A stretch of 64,000 nucleotides of DNA, from NCBI RefSeq assembly GCF_014805685.1, contig NC_060884.1:18910356-18974355 (forward strand). Reading direction: 5' to 3'. Source of the stretch: Silurus meridionalis. Lineage: Eukaryota > Chordata > Actinopteri > Siluriformes > Siluridae. Of the stretch, positions 40,581 to 52,436 are shown piece by piece. The position numbers and the translations under genes were made by a program. The notes under the pieces are model-generated. The model saw only the letters and a list, made by a program, of their open reading frames with translations. It had not been told where the DNA came from and made no database searches. How positions within the stretch are numbered: the first letter of the stretch is position 1; each line of letters opens with the position of its first letter.

Positions 40581-42253
40581 ACCCCGAAAACCAGATAACC
40601 CCCCTGGCCTCTCTGGTTGAATTCACAGCGACCCTCAGACCATAAAACAATTCACTCTCGGAACTCGGCCCCAGTACGTCTGTTTGTGACACACACACAT
40701 ATGCAGACACACACACACGAAAGGAGCATTCTTTTATTAATTAAATAATAAATAGAATGTCCCATTTCACATGATACAAACATACATCTTGTTTGTATCT
40801 TCTACTATAAATAAAGCAAGTGTTTAACTCTACATCAATAATATTCAAACCTTAAAATGTTTAGTAATATAACTCTGTGTTAAATGTTGTTTCTTTTCTT
40901 CTTAAGGCTTGATTGACTTAGAATTATCTGTTCTTTACTTTCCTGACAACGGTGCATTTTATTTATCAGAATACAACATTGTATTAACATCAGTTAATTA
41001 CTGATCTCTGTAAGTTAATGTACCTCTGCCTTATACTGTCATTCCCTTTCATGTTTAGTATCCAAATGACCGCAAAATTATCTGTTTCTTTATTTTTCAA
41101 ATAATGGTGCATTTTATCATGAAATGTACCATACCGTCTTAATTCACTTTGAATAAAACTTTAAAGTCCTCCAAAAGCAAGTATAGCCCAGAAACCATGC
41201 CCACAGATGCATGAACAAAGGAAGTTTTTCCCTCCAAAATTTCAGGCCATAGCATTGGCCATTCCCCCAAGGACGGGTGGGCTTCAGGACCTTTAAAACA
41301 TCTTGAACCCAACTAATCATAGCCCAGTCAGAGTGCAGTCGGGTCCAGTCAGAGATCAGTCAAGAGAGCAACTCGCTCACTCGGCTCGACCGGAAAGGCT
41401 CGGACCCCCGGGGCCCGAAGGCCCGGGGGCCCGATGGCCTGGAGAGTCGGGCGCTTCGAACAGCTCAGCAGCGATTCTTTGGGACGAGATCTCAAATCTC
41501 TTTTGAGATCTTCCAGCAAGCTTTATCTTCAAAACACCAACTGCTCTGATCTTCAGGAGAAGCTGGAAGAACATCTGACTCCATCCTAACCGACTCGTCC
41601 AAGATTCTTTTGTCTACCGCATCCGGACTCTTGTGCAACAAGTCAATGCAAGTAACCGGTTTACCAACTAATTTAGGTGCGTGTTAAGTTTGAGCCCCTT
41701 AATATTAAGGCGAATTTAAATTTCCGTGACGATTTCTCAGTTAGGATGTGATTAATTTGAAGTAAGCTGCCCTTTCCTCCTTTTACCTCCTTATTCCTTT
41801 CCCTTCCTCCTTTCATAATTTCAACTTTTGTTTATTTTATTTTATTTTAATTTAATTTTCTTTATTTCTTTTTGTTTGTTTGTTTGTGTAGTTAGTTTTA
41901 TGTTGTGTTTGTCTCATTCATTAAATGCCGTATTTTTCATAAGTGATCGTCTCTGAGTATGTTCCATAAATGCGAAGTTCCTGCAAACATCAGGTCTGAA
42001 CTACATGCTCTATTTAATTAATTTAATTTACGGTATAAAGTAAAAGGGGGTTACGTCTTTCTTGGCCAGGGAGATACCTCTTTTATAGAATTAATATAAA
42101 TTATACTGTCTGTTTGCCGGACGAACAGACAAATAAGTGTAATGTTAATTCCATTACCGTCAATTCAACTTAATTTAAATATTTAGGAGTAACTATAACA
42201 CGTTATAATTACTGATAAATATTCCCTTTTCTTTGCGAGCTAAAGTCGCTACA
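40351..42253. mobile_element. 1.9-kb TG...CA element, probable solo LTR
   Basis: Interrupts one array unit. It starts TGTAGTGTCT and ends AGTCGCTACA, so it has TG...CA ends within short inverted repeats (TGTAG/CTACA). TAAA occurs on both sides (40347-40350, 42254-42257), a possible 4-bp target duplication in AT-rich DNA. No coding frame is recognised. Inside are a (CA)n tract (40513-40579) and a GC-rich hairpin (about 41400-41440). A long solo LTR of a Gypsy or ERV-type element is the best reading; another non-coding insertion is possible. Confidence 0.55.
40513..40579. repeat. (CA)n microsatellite
   Basis: About 33 CA units inside the probable solo LTR. Confidence 0.95.
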
Positions 42254-44316
42254 TAAATATTAACCTTGGCAACACCAGGGTTTGAACCCACAACATTGTG
42301 GGGACCTGCTGATCAGTAAACTAACACCTTACCCACTGAGCTATCTCTAGGTACTAGTGCAACCAGTCAATAAGCCTAATGAACCAACATGGCTTCTTTT
42401 CCATACTTCAACACCATGTAACACATTAAAAGTAGGCCAAACAAAACATCAAAAAAAGACAAAAAAAAATCTTTTAAACACATCTCTTTAATTATCAAAT
42501 AGATGTACAGTTTCATGTAACAATGTAAACAAACTATTAGATAAAAAAAGCGAAATAAAAACTTTACCTTGGCGACACGGATGTTTGAACCAACAACCTT
42601 GTGGGGAACCTGTTGATCGGTAAACCAACGCCCTACCCACTGAGCTATCTCTAGGAACCAGTGCAAGCAGTCAATAAACATAATGAACCAACATGGCTTC
42701 TTTTCCATACTTCAACACCATGTAACTCATATTAAAAGTAGGCCAAACAAGTCTTTTAAGCAAGACAAAGAAAAGTCTTTTATACACATCTCTTTAATTA
42801 TCAAATAGATGTACAGTTTTATGAAACATAGTAAACGAACTATTAGATAAAAAACAAGCGTAACAAAAATGAACCTTGGCAAGAGCGGGGTTGGTACCCA
42901 AAACCTTGTGGGGACCTGTTGATCAGTAAACCAACACCTTACCCACTGAGCTATCTCTAGGTACTAGCGTGACTAGTCAATAAGCCTAATGAACCAACAT
43001 GGCTTCTTTTCCATACTTCAACACCATGTAACTCATTAAAAGTAGGCCAAACAAGACTTTAAAAAAGACAGAGAAAAAAGCAATCTTTTAAACACATCTC
43101 TTTAATTATCAAATCGATGTACAGTTTTATGTAACAAAGTAAACAAACTATTAGATAAAAAACAAGCGTAATAAAAATGAACCTTGGCAACACCGGGATT
43201 TGTACCCACAACCTTGTGGGGATCTGTTGATCAGTAAACCAACACCTTACCGACTGAGCTATCTCTAGGCACCAACGCAAGCAGTCAATAAGCCTAATGA
43301 ACCAATATGACTTCTTTTCCATACTTCAACACCATGTAACTCATATTAAAAGTAGGCCAAACAAGTCTTTCAAGCAAGACAAAGAAAAAAGCAATCTTTT
43401 AAACACATCTCTTTAATTATCAAAGTAAACAAACTATTAGATAAATAAAGCGTAATAAAAATTAACCTTGGCAACACCGGGGTTTGATCCCACAACTTGT
43501 GGGGACCTGCTGATCAGTAAACCAACACCTTACCCACTGAGCTATCTCTAGGTACTAGTGCATCCAGTCAATAAGCCTAATGAACCAACATGGCTTCTTT
43601 TCCATACTTCAACACCATGTAACTCATTAAAAGTAGGCCAAACAAGACTTTAAAAAAGACAAAGAAAAAAGCAATCTTTAAAACACATCTCTTTAATTAT
43701 CAAATAGATCTACAGTTTTATGTAACAAAGTAAACAAACTATTAGATAAAAAAAAGCGTAATAAAAATTAACCTTGGCAACACCTGGGTTTAAACCCACA
43801 ACATTGTGGGGCCCTGTTGATCAGTAAACCAACACCTCATCCACTGAGCTATCTCTAGGTACTAGTGCAACCAGTCAATAAGCCTAATGAACCAACATGG
43901 CTTCTTTTCCATACTTCAACACCATGTAACTCATATTAAAAGTAGGCCAAACAAGACTTTAAAAAAGACAAAAAAAAATATTTTAAACACATCTCTTTAA
44001 TTATCAAATAGATGTACAGTTTTATGTAACAATGTAAACAAACTATTAGATCAAAAAAGCGAAATAAAAACTTTACCTTGGCGAAAGCGGGGTGTGAACC
44101 AACAACCTTGTGGGGACCTGCTGATCGGTAAACCAACACCTTACCCACTGAGCTATCTACAGGTACTAGTGCGACCAGTCAATAAGCCCAATGAACCAAT
44201 ATGGCTTCTTTTCCATACTTCAACACCATGTAACTCATTAAAAGTAGGCCAAACAAGACTTTAAAAAAGACAAAAAAAAATATTTTATATCAGAGCAACC
44301 AGTCAATAAGCCTAAT
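42254..44316 (-). repeat. tRNA-like satellite array, block 2 (about 7 units)
   Basis: Continuation of the array between the two inserted elements, with anchors near 42290, 42596, 42902, 43210, 43495, 43801 and 44107. The unit around 43440 is about 20 bp shorter because the ATAGATGTACAGTTTTATG stretch is missing. The last unit is cut at 44316 by the ERV. Confidence 0.9.
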
Positions 44317-44676
44317 TGTTAGTGTTAAGATGGTTTTCACACTGTTTCACACACATTCCTTTGTCTGCTCAGTGTCTATAGAATATTTACGATGTTAGTC
44401 TGTAAGGTAAACAGGGAGTCCTTATCTGGACTCACACATCGCCAGCTAGTATATCCTCTTGTCTAAACAGGAAACAACTAGGTCAGGTTTCTTTTCTCTG
44501 TATGTGTATAAATACGTTCTGCTACCTGCAATAAAGAGAAGAAGAGGAAGAACATGCATGTTGTGTGCTGTGTATTTCTTCTTCCCTGATATCAGAAAGG
44601 CACCACGGGCATAGCAGGTCGTATGGAAAACCTCTCCAAGAATTAAGTTTCGTTTGGGCATGATAAAAATCTAACA
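44317..44676 (+). repeat. ERV 5' LTR
   Basis: 360 bp, TGTTAG...CTAACA. Contains a TATA-like TATAAATA at 44507-44514 and AATAAA at 44530-44535. Differs from the 3' LTR only at 44560-44561. Confidence 0.92.
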
Positions 44677-44680
44677 GTTT

Positions 44681-44698
44681 TGGTGTCAGAAGTGGGAT
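44681..44698 (+). other. ERV primer-binding site, complementary to tRNA-Leu
   Basis: TGGTGTCAGAAGTGGGAT is complementary to the 3' end of a vertebrate tRNA-Leu(CAA)-type molecule (...ATCCCACTTCTGACA plus CCA), 18 of 18 bases as I recall that tRNA. Confidence 0.75.
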
Positions 44699-45317
44699 AC
44701 TTTCAGCAATATCCAAAAAGGGAAATCACGCATCAAGGTAAGTTTTAAGATACTTCCTTGTTGGCGGGGATTGTCCCGTATGCCAGCCAATAGGGGCTGC
44801 ATATGTGTTCGTGTCTTGGTTATGCATTAATTGTTGAATTAATGATAATTTCCTTTGGTGGGATGATTTCGTCGTGACATTGGTTTCCTCACCTTAGATG
44901 TAAGATGCATGATTAGAAGACGTTTTTTACGGTCTGTCTAATATAGGCGATATTGTCTGAAGTATCCAAAAGAATCCACGATAATTTATATGCCTGAAAA
45001 AAATAGATAAATGAAAAATTAATTGTTTTTTTTTTAAAAAAGGAAGAGAAAAGAGAAAAGGAACTGAAGAAAAACGGACATTTTGAAAAGACTAAAATTT
45101 TTCAAAAGACTTCAATCTTGTTTTGGCTTTATAGTCTATTTTTTTCTCCTAACTTACAAAATTTGTGATCCAATTGGAGAGACTGGATTACCTTTTTTGT
45201 TTGAAGACTGCGATCCCCCTGGTGCCTAGCGCAGCTGTATTGTCTAAGTGTTATGTGTTGTGTGTATCGTCTGTATGTTGAGTGTTGTGTGTCTGTTCTT
45301 TGTTCTATGTAAAGAAG

Positions 45318-45464
45318 ATGGGTCATGACATTTCTCGCTTATTGCCGGAAGAAAGTCCCAAAGATTGGATGTATAGGAATTGTGCCGGTTATGGAACTAA
45401 TCCTTATTTAGATAATTTGGCATTATGGAGTGAAATTGTATTACATCTAGATACTTTTTTCTAG
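45318..45464 (+). pseudogene. ERV gag start remnant
   Basis: A short frame beginning MGHDIS, which fits an N-myristoylation signal (Gly2, Ser6) as expected for a Gag matrix start. It stops after about 49 codons. What follows to about 45570 is out of frame and the rest of gag is missing. Confidence 0.5.
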
Positions 45465-45574
45465 AGATTTAGATGCTGCTAGAGGTTTCTACTATGCTCC
45501 AGGTTAAGTTAACCCGTTATGAGCCTCAGCACAAAACTCAAGGAGGAGGTCCTAGGAAAAAGGGGAAGTTCATC

Positions 45575-45720
45575 TTTTAGGGACTAGATAGATTTCCAAT
45601 TTCATGTCCTGTAACTCACCTTTTGCCTGTAGTGACACAGACTGGTACAAATTTTTATCATAGCTTCATAATAATTCCAAACTCTCCTTTAAACCTTTAA
45701 GGAAGAGATATGATGCACTG
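45575..45720 (+). pseudogene. ERV protease remnant
   Basis: Broken text with a GRDMMHWE-like stretch near 45700-45720, in the position where retroviral proteases end before reverse transcriptase. Stops lie within it. Confidence 0.4.
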
Positions 45721-45902
45721 GGAATGGAGATTTTGTTTTTTGAAACCAATGTTTCACTGTCTTTTTCTTCTGTCCTCATGCTCTCAACCGAGCCACAGAG
45801 GTCCTGCCTGATGAACCAAATTTAGGTGAAGTTAACTCTAAATTATGGGCCTCTCACAAAGATGAGGCAGGTTTAATCCAGGTAAAACCGTATCATGCAC
45901 TC

Positions 45903-47082
45903 ATGAAAACACACCATCCGATTTTTGTTAAACAATATCCATTGTCGAAAGAGAAGAATGTTGGCATTGCTCCAGTTATTGACAATTTATTGTCACAAGG
46001 TGTTTTGATCGAGACACATTCACCTTATAACACACCGATTAATCCCGTCTTGAAGGCAGATAAAAAATGCTGGAGGCTAACACAAGATTTACGTGAGATT
46101 AATAAAATAGTTATTCCGTTAGCTCCTTTGGTGCCCGATGTAGCTACCATTGTTAACTCTATACCAGCGACTCACAGATTTTTTTACTGTGATTGATCTT
46201 TGTTCTGCTTTTTTCAGTGTCCCTTTGGCCTCAGAGAGGCAGACGCTTTTCGCGTTTACCTATAGGGAACGTCAATTCACCTGTACCCGTCTTCCTCAGG
46301 GTTTTGTTGACTCGCCAGCCGTATTCTCCGCTGTAGTGCACAGAACTTTGGCTGATATACACCTTCCAGAAACAACCTGCATTCTTCAATACGCAGATGA
46401 CATCCTTGTCACAGGACTGACTGAGCAGGACTGCCACAAAGCATCAGTGATTGTCTGCAATGTCCTGGCTCAGGCTGGATTTACAGCTTCACACCAGAAA
46501 CTACAGTGGGTGAAGAGAAAGGTCTCATATCTGGGCCATGTGATTTCAGAAGGCCAACGTAAGATATCGCAGGACAGAGTGCAGCTTGTGACTAGGTTTT
46601 CAAGACCTCAGACTGTGAAACAGATGCAGAGCTTCTTGGGACTGGTGAACTACTGCCGAGCATGGATCCCTGACTGCGCACAGCATGATAAAGTTTTGCG
46701 TAGTGCTATTGATCACAAAGCTCCTCCATCACATCTTATTCTGTGGACTCATGAGATGACTGACAGTTTTGCTGCCCTCAAGAATGCTATACAGTCTGCC
46801 CCAGTTCTAGGTCTTTCGAATTATACTAAACCTTTTCACCTATATGTGCACGAACATGGTGGTAAGGCTGCGGGGATCCTAGCCCAGGAACACGGTGACA
46901 GATATCGCCCTGTTGCATATCTTTCCAAATCTTTAGACAATATAGCACAAGGGTTGCCCTCATGCTTGCGTGCAGTGGCTGCTGCGGCTCTGATGGTCCG
47001 GGATGCTGAGAAAACGGTGCTGTCACATCCTTTGATACTGTACACCTCACATCAGGTAACAGCTATTTTACACAACATATGA
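45903..47082 (+). pseudogene. ERV reverse transcriptase, two frames
   Basis: Two overlapping frames, 45903-46196 and 46150-47082, are offset by one base; a run of T near 46180 is the likely shift point. Visible motifs are LTQDLREINK, RLPQGFVDSPAVF, the polymerase motif YADD (LQYADDILVTG), YLGHVISEGQRKIS and the connection text PVAYLSKSLD. The pattern is of the gamma/epsilon-retrovirus type rather than Gypsy. A TGA at 47080-47082 ends the frame before the RNase H part. Confidence 0.85.
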
Positions 47083-47103
47083 CAGCACAATGTAGATCTG
47101 GTT

Positions 47104-47786
47104 ATGAGACCACGCTCTTGGCAACGGAAATCTCAACTATTAAGCCTCTTAGATGGTTTTGACGACACACATGATTGCCTTAAACACATTGAACAAGAGA
47201 CCTCTTGTAGGCCCGATCTTTTAGATACGGCCCTGGAAGAGGGGGATTGTCTATATGTAAATGTTCATGTTCAAAACCTTCTGATGATGTGTATTTATGT
47301 GGATATGCGGTTGTAAGATTACCTGATGTAATAGTTGAAGCGAAATCATTACCATACACATCAGCACAAGCTGCAGAGTTGGTCACACTTACAAGAGCAT
47401 GTCAGTTGTCTGAAGGTAAAGTAGTGACTATATACACTGATTCTAAGTATGCTTATGGTGTTGTGCATGATTTTGCCGAAACATGGAAGCAAAGAGACTT
47501 TAAAACAGCTGATGGAAAGCCCATAGCACATTTTAATCTCATAGGCGACTTTTTAAATGCTGTTCAACTCCCTGCCAAAGTGGCCATAGTTACACATATG
47601 CCACCTGTAGGAAATTTGAGATACATGTTGGTTATAGTTGACAGATTCAGTAAGTGGCCTGAAGCATTTGCATGTGCGACAGAGAATGCTAAAACGGTTG
47701 TCAAAATTTTAACAAAAGAGATCATCTCTAGGTTTGGTATTCCTAGTGTGATTGAAAGTGATAACGGCACACCTTTTTGCTTCTAA
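47104..47786 (+). pseudogene. ERV RNase H and integrase core remnants
   Basis: The frame from 47247 has the RNase H text TIYTDSKYAYGVVHDF. It runs through what looks like an internal deletion (no HHCC zinc finger seen) into the integrase core: LVIVDRFSKWPEAFA (first Asp) and IESDNGTPF (second Asp). The frame closes at 47786. Confidence 0.8.
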
Positions 47787-48295
47787 AGTAACACAACTTT
47801 TGGCTAAAAGCTTAGTATTTTAATATTCCCTATCACCCACAGTCAGCTGGAGTGGTAGAGAGAACAAACAGAACCATTAAGGAACATGTTATTAAAGCCT
47901 GCATTAAAACAGGCCGAAATTGGACTGTTGTTCACCCGGTAGTACTCACAGAAATGAGAATGATCCCATCTTCAACAAAACTAACCTTTCAAAGTTTTAT
48001 GTTCTAACCTTTCTTGACCCAATGGGTCAGGGGACGCACTTGCATTTCTTCTTTAGGTAACCTGGAAGTGATGGTGGACGACTACATTTCTGCCCTGGTT
48101 GAGAAATTGAATTCTATCAGTGCTGATGTCTCACTAACTCTTCCTCTGCATACAGATAAGCCAACACACCCTTTTGTGCCTAATCAGCAGGTCCTGATAA
48201 GAAGTCCGAAGCCTACCAAGGTCGTTGAGCCGAAGTATCTGGGTCCAGTGACTGTTCTAGCTGTAACCAGAACTGGAGTTCTGACTGATTATTAG
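47787..48295 (+). pseudogene. ERV integrase C-terminal remnant
   Basis: After another frameshift, YHPQSAGVVERTNRTIKEHV near 47830-47890 carries the third acidic residue region. A separate frame, 48014-48295, is a worn integrase C-terminal part ending before a stop. No env frame follows. A purine-rich GAAAGGGGG is at 48441-48449, oddly about 440 bp before the 3' LTR. Confidence 0.65.
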
Positions 48296-48886
48296 CCACA
48301 GTGGATACACGCAAGCAGGATCAAAACAGCGCCTACTTATTCTATGCACTAATTGGTCTGTTGGCCTAAGAAGCCTACCTAAGTGAGTATTCAGGGCTGA
48401 AACAGTTGAGAGCCCACGGAAAGATCCTTTCTTTATAGTAGAAAGGGGGCCACCTCCGGGGTGAAGATCTGACTCACTTAACTGTTTTGTTTAGCTTACC
48501 CTGATACCTGCTCTAGGTCTAAATTCTATACAATATGTGCATAGTTGTAACTAGACTCCGAATTTTTCTTATTCTCTTTGAACACATTATTCAGTGAGAA
48601 GAGACTGTACCTTTATACCTTATAATACTGCTAATAGACATACTGAACAAGCACTGAGAAATAAATGTCTCATGATGTCTTGGAGAACGTGAAACAACTG
48701 CTGAACAAAGTTTTTTTGAGAAGATTAAGAGTTTGTTTACGAGTGTTGAACACTATTTCGTTTTCTGTATGTTTTTGTTTGTCTTTATCTTTTCATTTGC
48801 AGTTTGTGTCACCGGTTCTGTTCCAAGGATGAACATCCTATGTTTTGGTGTGTGATGCTAAATCATAAATGATTTAAAGTGGCCAT

Positions 48887-49246
48887 TGTTAGTGTTAAGA
48901 TGGTTTTCACACTGTTTCACACACATTCCTTTGTCTGCTCAGTGTCTATAGAATATTTACGATGTTAGTCTGTAAGGTAAACAGGGAGTCCTTATCTGGA
49001 CTCACACATCGCCAGCTAGTATATCCTCTTGTCTAAACAGGAAACAACTAGGTCAGGTTTCTTTTCTCTGTATGTGTATAAATACGTTCTGCTACCTGCA
49101 ATAAAGAGAAGAAGAGGAAGAACATGCATTCTGTGTGCTGTGTATTTCTTCTTCCCTGATATCAGAAAGGCACCACGGGCATAGCAGGTCGTATGGAAAA
49201 CCTCTCCAAGAATTAAGTTTCGTTTGGGCATGATAAAAATCTAACA
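48887..49246 (+). repeat. ERV 3' LTR
   Basis: 360 bp; 358 of 360 bases match the 5' LTR by direct reading. Confidence 0.92.
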
Positions 49247-50785
49247 CTAATGAACCAACATGGCTTCTTTTCCATACTTCAACACCATGTAACTCATATT
49301 AAAAGTAGGCCAAACAAGACTTTAAAAAAGACAAAAAAAAAATATTTTAAACACATCTCTTTAATTATCAAATAGATGTACAGTTTCATGTAACAATGTA
49401 AACAAACTATTAGATAAAAAAAGCGAAATAAAAACTTTACATTGGCGACAGCGGGGTGTGAACCAACAACCTTGTGGGGACCTGCTGATCGGTAAACCAA
49501 CACCTTACCCACTGAGCTATCTCTAGGTACTAATGCAGCCAGTCCATAAGCCCAATGAACCAATATGGCTTCTTTTCCATACTTCAACACCATGTAACTC
49601 ATATTAAAAGTAGGCCAAACAAGACTTTAAAAAAGACAAAAAAAATCTTTTAAACACATCTCTTTAATTATCAAATAGATGTACAGTTTTATGTAACAAT
49701 GTAAACAAACTATTAAATAAAAAAAGCGAAATAAAAACTTTACCTTGGCGACAACGGGGTTTAAACCCACAACATTGTGGGGACCTGCTGATCGGTAAAC
49801 CAATACCTTACCCACTGAGCTATCTCTAGGTATCAGAGCAGCCAGTCAATAAGCCTAATGAACCAACATGGCTTCTTTTCCATACTTCAACACCATGTAA
49901 CTCATATTAAAAGTAGGCCAAACAAGACTTTAAAAAAGACAAAAAAAAAATATTTTAAACACATCTCTTTAATTATCAAATGGATGTACAGTTTCATGTA
50001 ACAATGTAAACAAACTATTAGATGAAAAAAGCGAAATAAAAACTTTACCTTGGCAACAGCGGGGTGTGAACCAACAACCTCGTGGGGACCTGCTGATCGG
50101 TAAACCAACACCTTACCCACTGAGCTATCTATAGGTACTATTTCAGCCAGTCAATAAGCCCAATGAACCAATATGGCTTCTTTTCCATACTTCAACACCA
50201 TGTAACTCATATTAAAAGTAGGCCAAACAAGTCTTTCAAGCAAGACAAAGAAAAAAGCAATCTTTTAAACACATCTCTTTAATTATCAAATAGATGTACA
50301 GTTTTATGTAACAAAGTAAACACACTATTAGATAAAAAAAGCGTAATAAAAATTAACCTTGGCAACAACAGGGTTTGAACCAACAACTTGTGGGGACCTG
50401 CTGAACAGTGAACCAACACCTTAACCACTGAGCTATCTCTGGGTACCAGTACAAGCAGTCAATAAGCCTAATGAACCAACATGGCTTCTTTTCCATACTT
50501 CAACACCATGTAACTCATATTATAAGTAGGCCAAACTAGACTTCAAAAAAGACAAAAAAAAAATCTTTTAAACACATCTCTTTAATTATCAAATAGATGT
50601 ACAGTTTTATGTAACAAAGTAAACACACTATTAGATAAAAAAAAGCGTAATAAAAATTAACCTTGGCGACACCGAGGTTTGAACCCACAACTTGTGGGGA
50701 CCTGCTGATCGGTAAAACCAATACCTTACCCACTGAGCTATCTCTAGGTAACAGTGCACGCAGTCAATAAGCCTAATGAACCAAT

Positions 50786-50870
50786 ATGGCTTCTTTTCCA
50801 TACTTCAACACCATGTAACTCATACTTTTAATATGAGTTACATGGTGTTGAAGTATGGAAAAGAAGCCAT
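50786..50870. repeat. 39-bp perfect inverted repeat, copy 1
   Basis: Arms 50786-50824 and 50832-50870 are exact reverse complements with a 7-nt spacer (CTTTTAA). The right arm is an inverted copy of the array text ATGGCTTCTTTTCCATACTT and onward. Confidence 0.95.
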
Positions 50871-52351
50871 CTTTCAAGCAAGACAAAGAAAAAAGCAATC
50901 TTTTAAACACATCTCATTAATTATCAAATAGATGTACAGTTTTATGTAACAAAGTAAACAAACTATTAGATAAAAAAAGCGTAATAAAAATTAACCTTGG
51001 CAACACCGGGGTTTGAACCCACAACTTGTGGGGACCTGCTGAGCAGTAAACCAACACCTTACCCACTGAGCTATCTCTAGGTACTAGTGCAACCAGTCAA
51101 TAAGCATAATGAACCAACATGGCTTCTTTTCCATACTTCAACACCAAGTAACTCATATTAAAAGTAGGCCAAACAAGTCTTGTAAGCAAGACAAAGAAAA
51201 AAGCAATCTTTTAAACACAGCTCTTTAATTATCAAATAGATGTACAGTTTTATGTAACAAAGTAAACAAACTATTACATAAAAAAAGCTTAATAAAAATT
51301 AACCTTGGCAACACCTGGGTTTGAACCAACAACATTGTGGGGACCTGCTGATCAGTAAACCAACACCTTACCCAATGAGCTGTCTCTAGATACTAGTGCA
51401 GCCAGTCAATAAGCCTAATGAACCAACATGGCTTCTTTTCCATACTTCAACACCATGTAACTCTTATTAAAAGTAGTCCAAACAAGTCTTTTAAGCAAGA
51501 CAAAGAAAAAAGCAATCTTTTAAACACATCTCTTTAATTATCAAATAGATGTACAGTTTTATGTAACAAAGTAAACAAACTATTAAATAAAAAAGCGAAA
51601 TAAAAACTTTACCTTGGCAACACCGGGTTTGAACCCACAACGTGTGGGGACCTGCTGATCAGTAAATCAACAGCTTACCCACTGAGCTATAGCTAGGTAC
51701 TAGTGCAACCAGTCAATAAGCATAATGAACCAACATGGCTTCTTTTCCATACTTCAACACCATGTAACTCATATTAAAAGTAGGCCAAACAAGTATTTTA
51801 TGCAAGACAAAGAAAAAAGCAATCTTTTAAACACATCTCTTTAATTATCAAATAGATGTACAGTTTTATGTAACAAAGTAAACAAACTATTACATAAAAA
51901 AAAGCGTAATAAAAATTTACCTTGGCAACACCGGGGTTTGAACCAACAACATTGGGGGGACCTGCTGATCAGTAAACCAAAGCCTTACCCGATGAGCTAT
52001 CTCTAGGTACTAGTGCAACCAGTCAATAAGCATAATGAACCAATATGGCTTCTTTTCCATACTTCAACACCATGTAACTCATATTATAAGTAGGCCAAAC
52101 TAGACTTCAAAAAAGACAAAAAAAAAAATCTTTTTAACACATCTCTTTAATTATCAAATAGATGTACAGTTTTATGTAACAAAGTAAACACACTATTAGA
52201 TAAAAAAAAGCGTAATAAAAATTAACCTTGGCGACACCGAGGTTTGAACCCACAACTTTGTGGGGACCTGCTGATCGGTAAAACCAATACCTTACCCACT
52301 GAGCTATCTCTAGGTAACAGTGCACGCAGTCAATAAGCCTAATGAACCAAT

Positions 52352-52436
52352 ATGGCTTCTTTTCCATACTTCAACACCATGTAACTCATACTTTTAATAT
52401 GAGTTACATGGTGTTGAAGTATGGAAAAGAAGCCAT
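52352..52436. repeat. 39-bp perfect inverted repeat, copy 2
   Basis: Arms 52352-52390 and 52398-52436 with the same 7-nt spacer, 1,566 bp after copy 1. Confidence 0.95.

Larger units (their letters stand above)
44317..49246 (+). mobile_element. Endogenous retrovirus (gamma/epsilon-like pol), defective, 4.9 kb
   Basis: A complete proviral frame: two 360-bp LTRs (44317-44676, 48887-49246), a primer-binding site four bases after the 5' LTR, and a 5-bp target duplication CTAAT (44312-44316 and 49247-49251) that falls in the array text GCCTAATGAACC. The interior is only about 4.2 kb. It retains a short gag start, a protease remnant, reverse transcriptase, part of RNase H and part of integrase, in several frames. 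Most of gag and all of env are absent. It is broken by frameshifts and deletions and cannot make a working polyprotein. Confidence 0.9.

Noticed and set aside
46231..47770. Minus-strand ORFs opposite the ERV pol
   Set aside because: Antisense shadows of the reverse transcriptase, RNase H and integrase remnants.
48887..49246. An env gene between integrase and the 3' LTR
   Set aside because: Only about 590 bp separate the last pol frame from the LTR, with no signal peptide, furin-like site or membrane segment in any frame.
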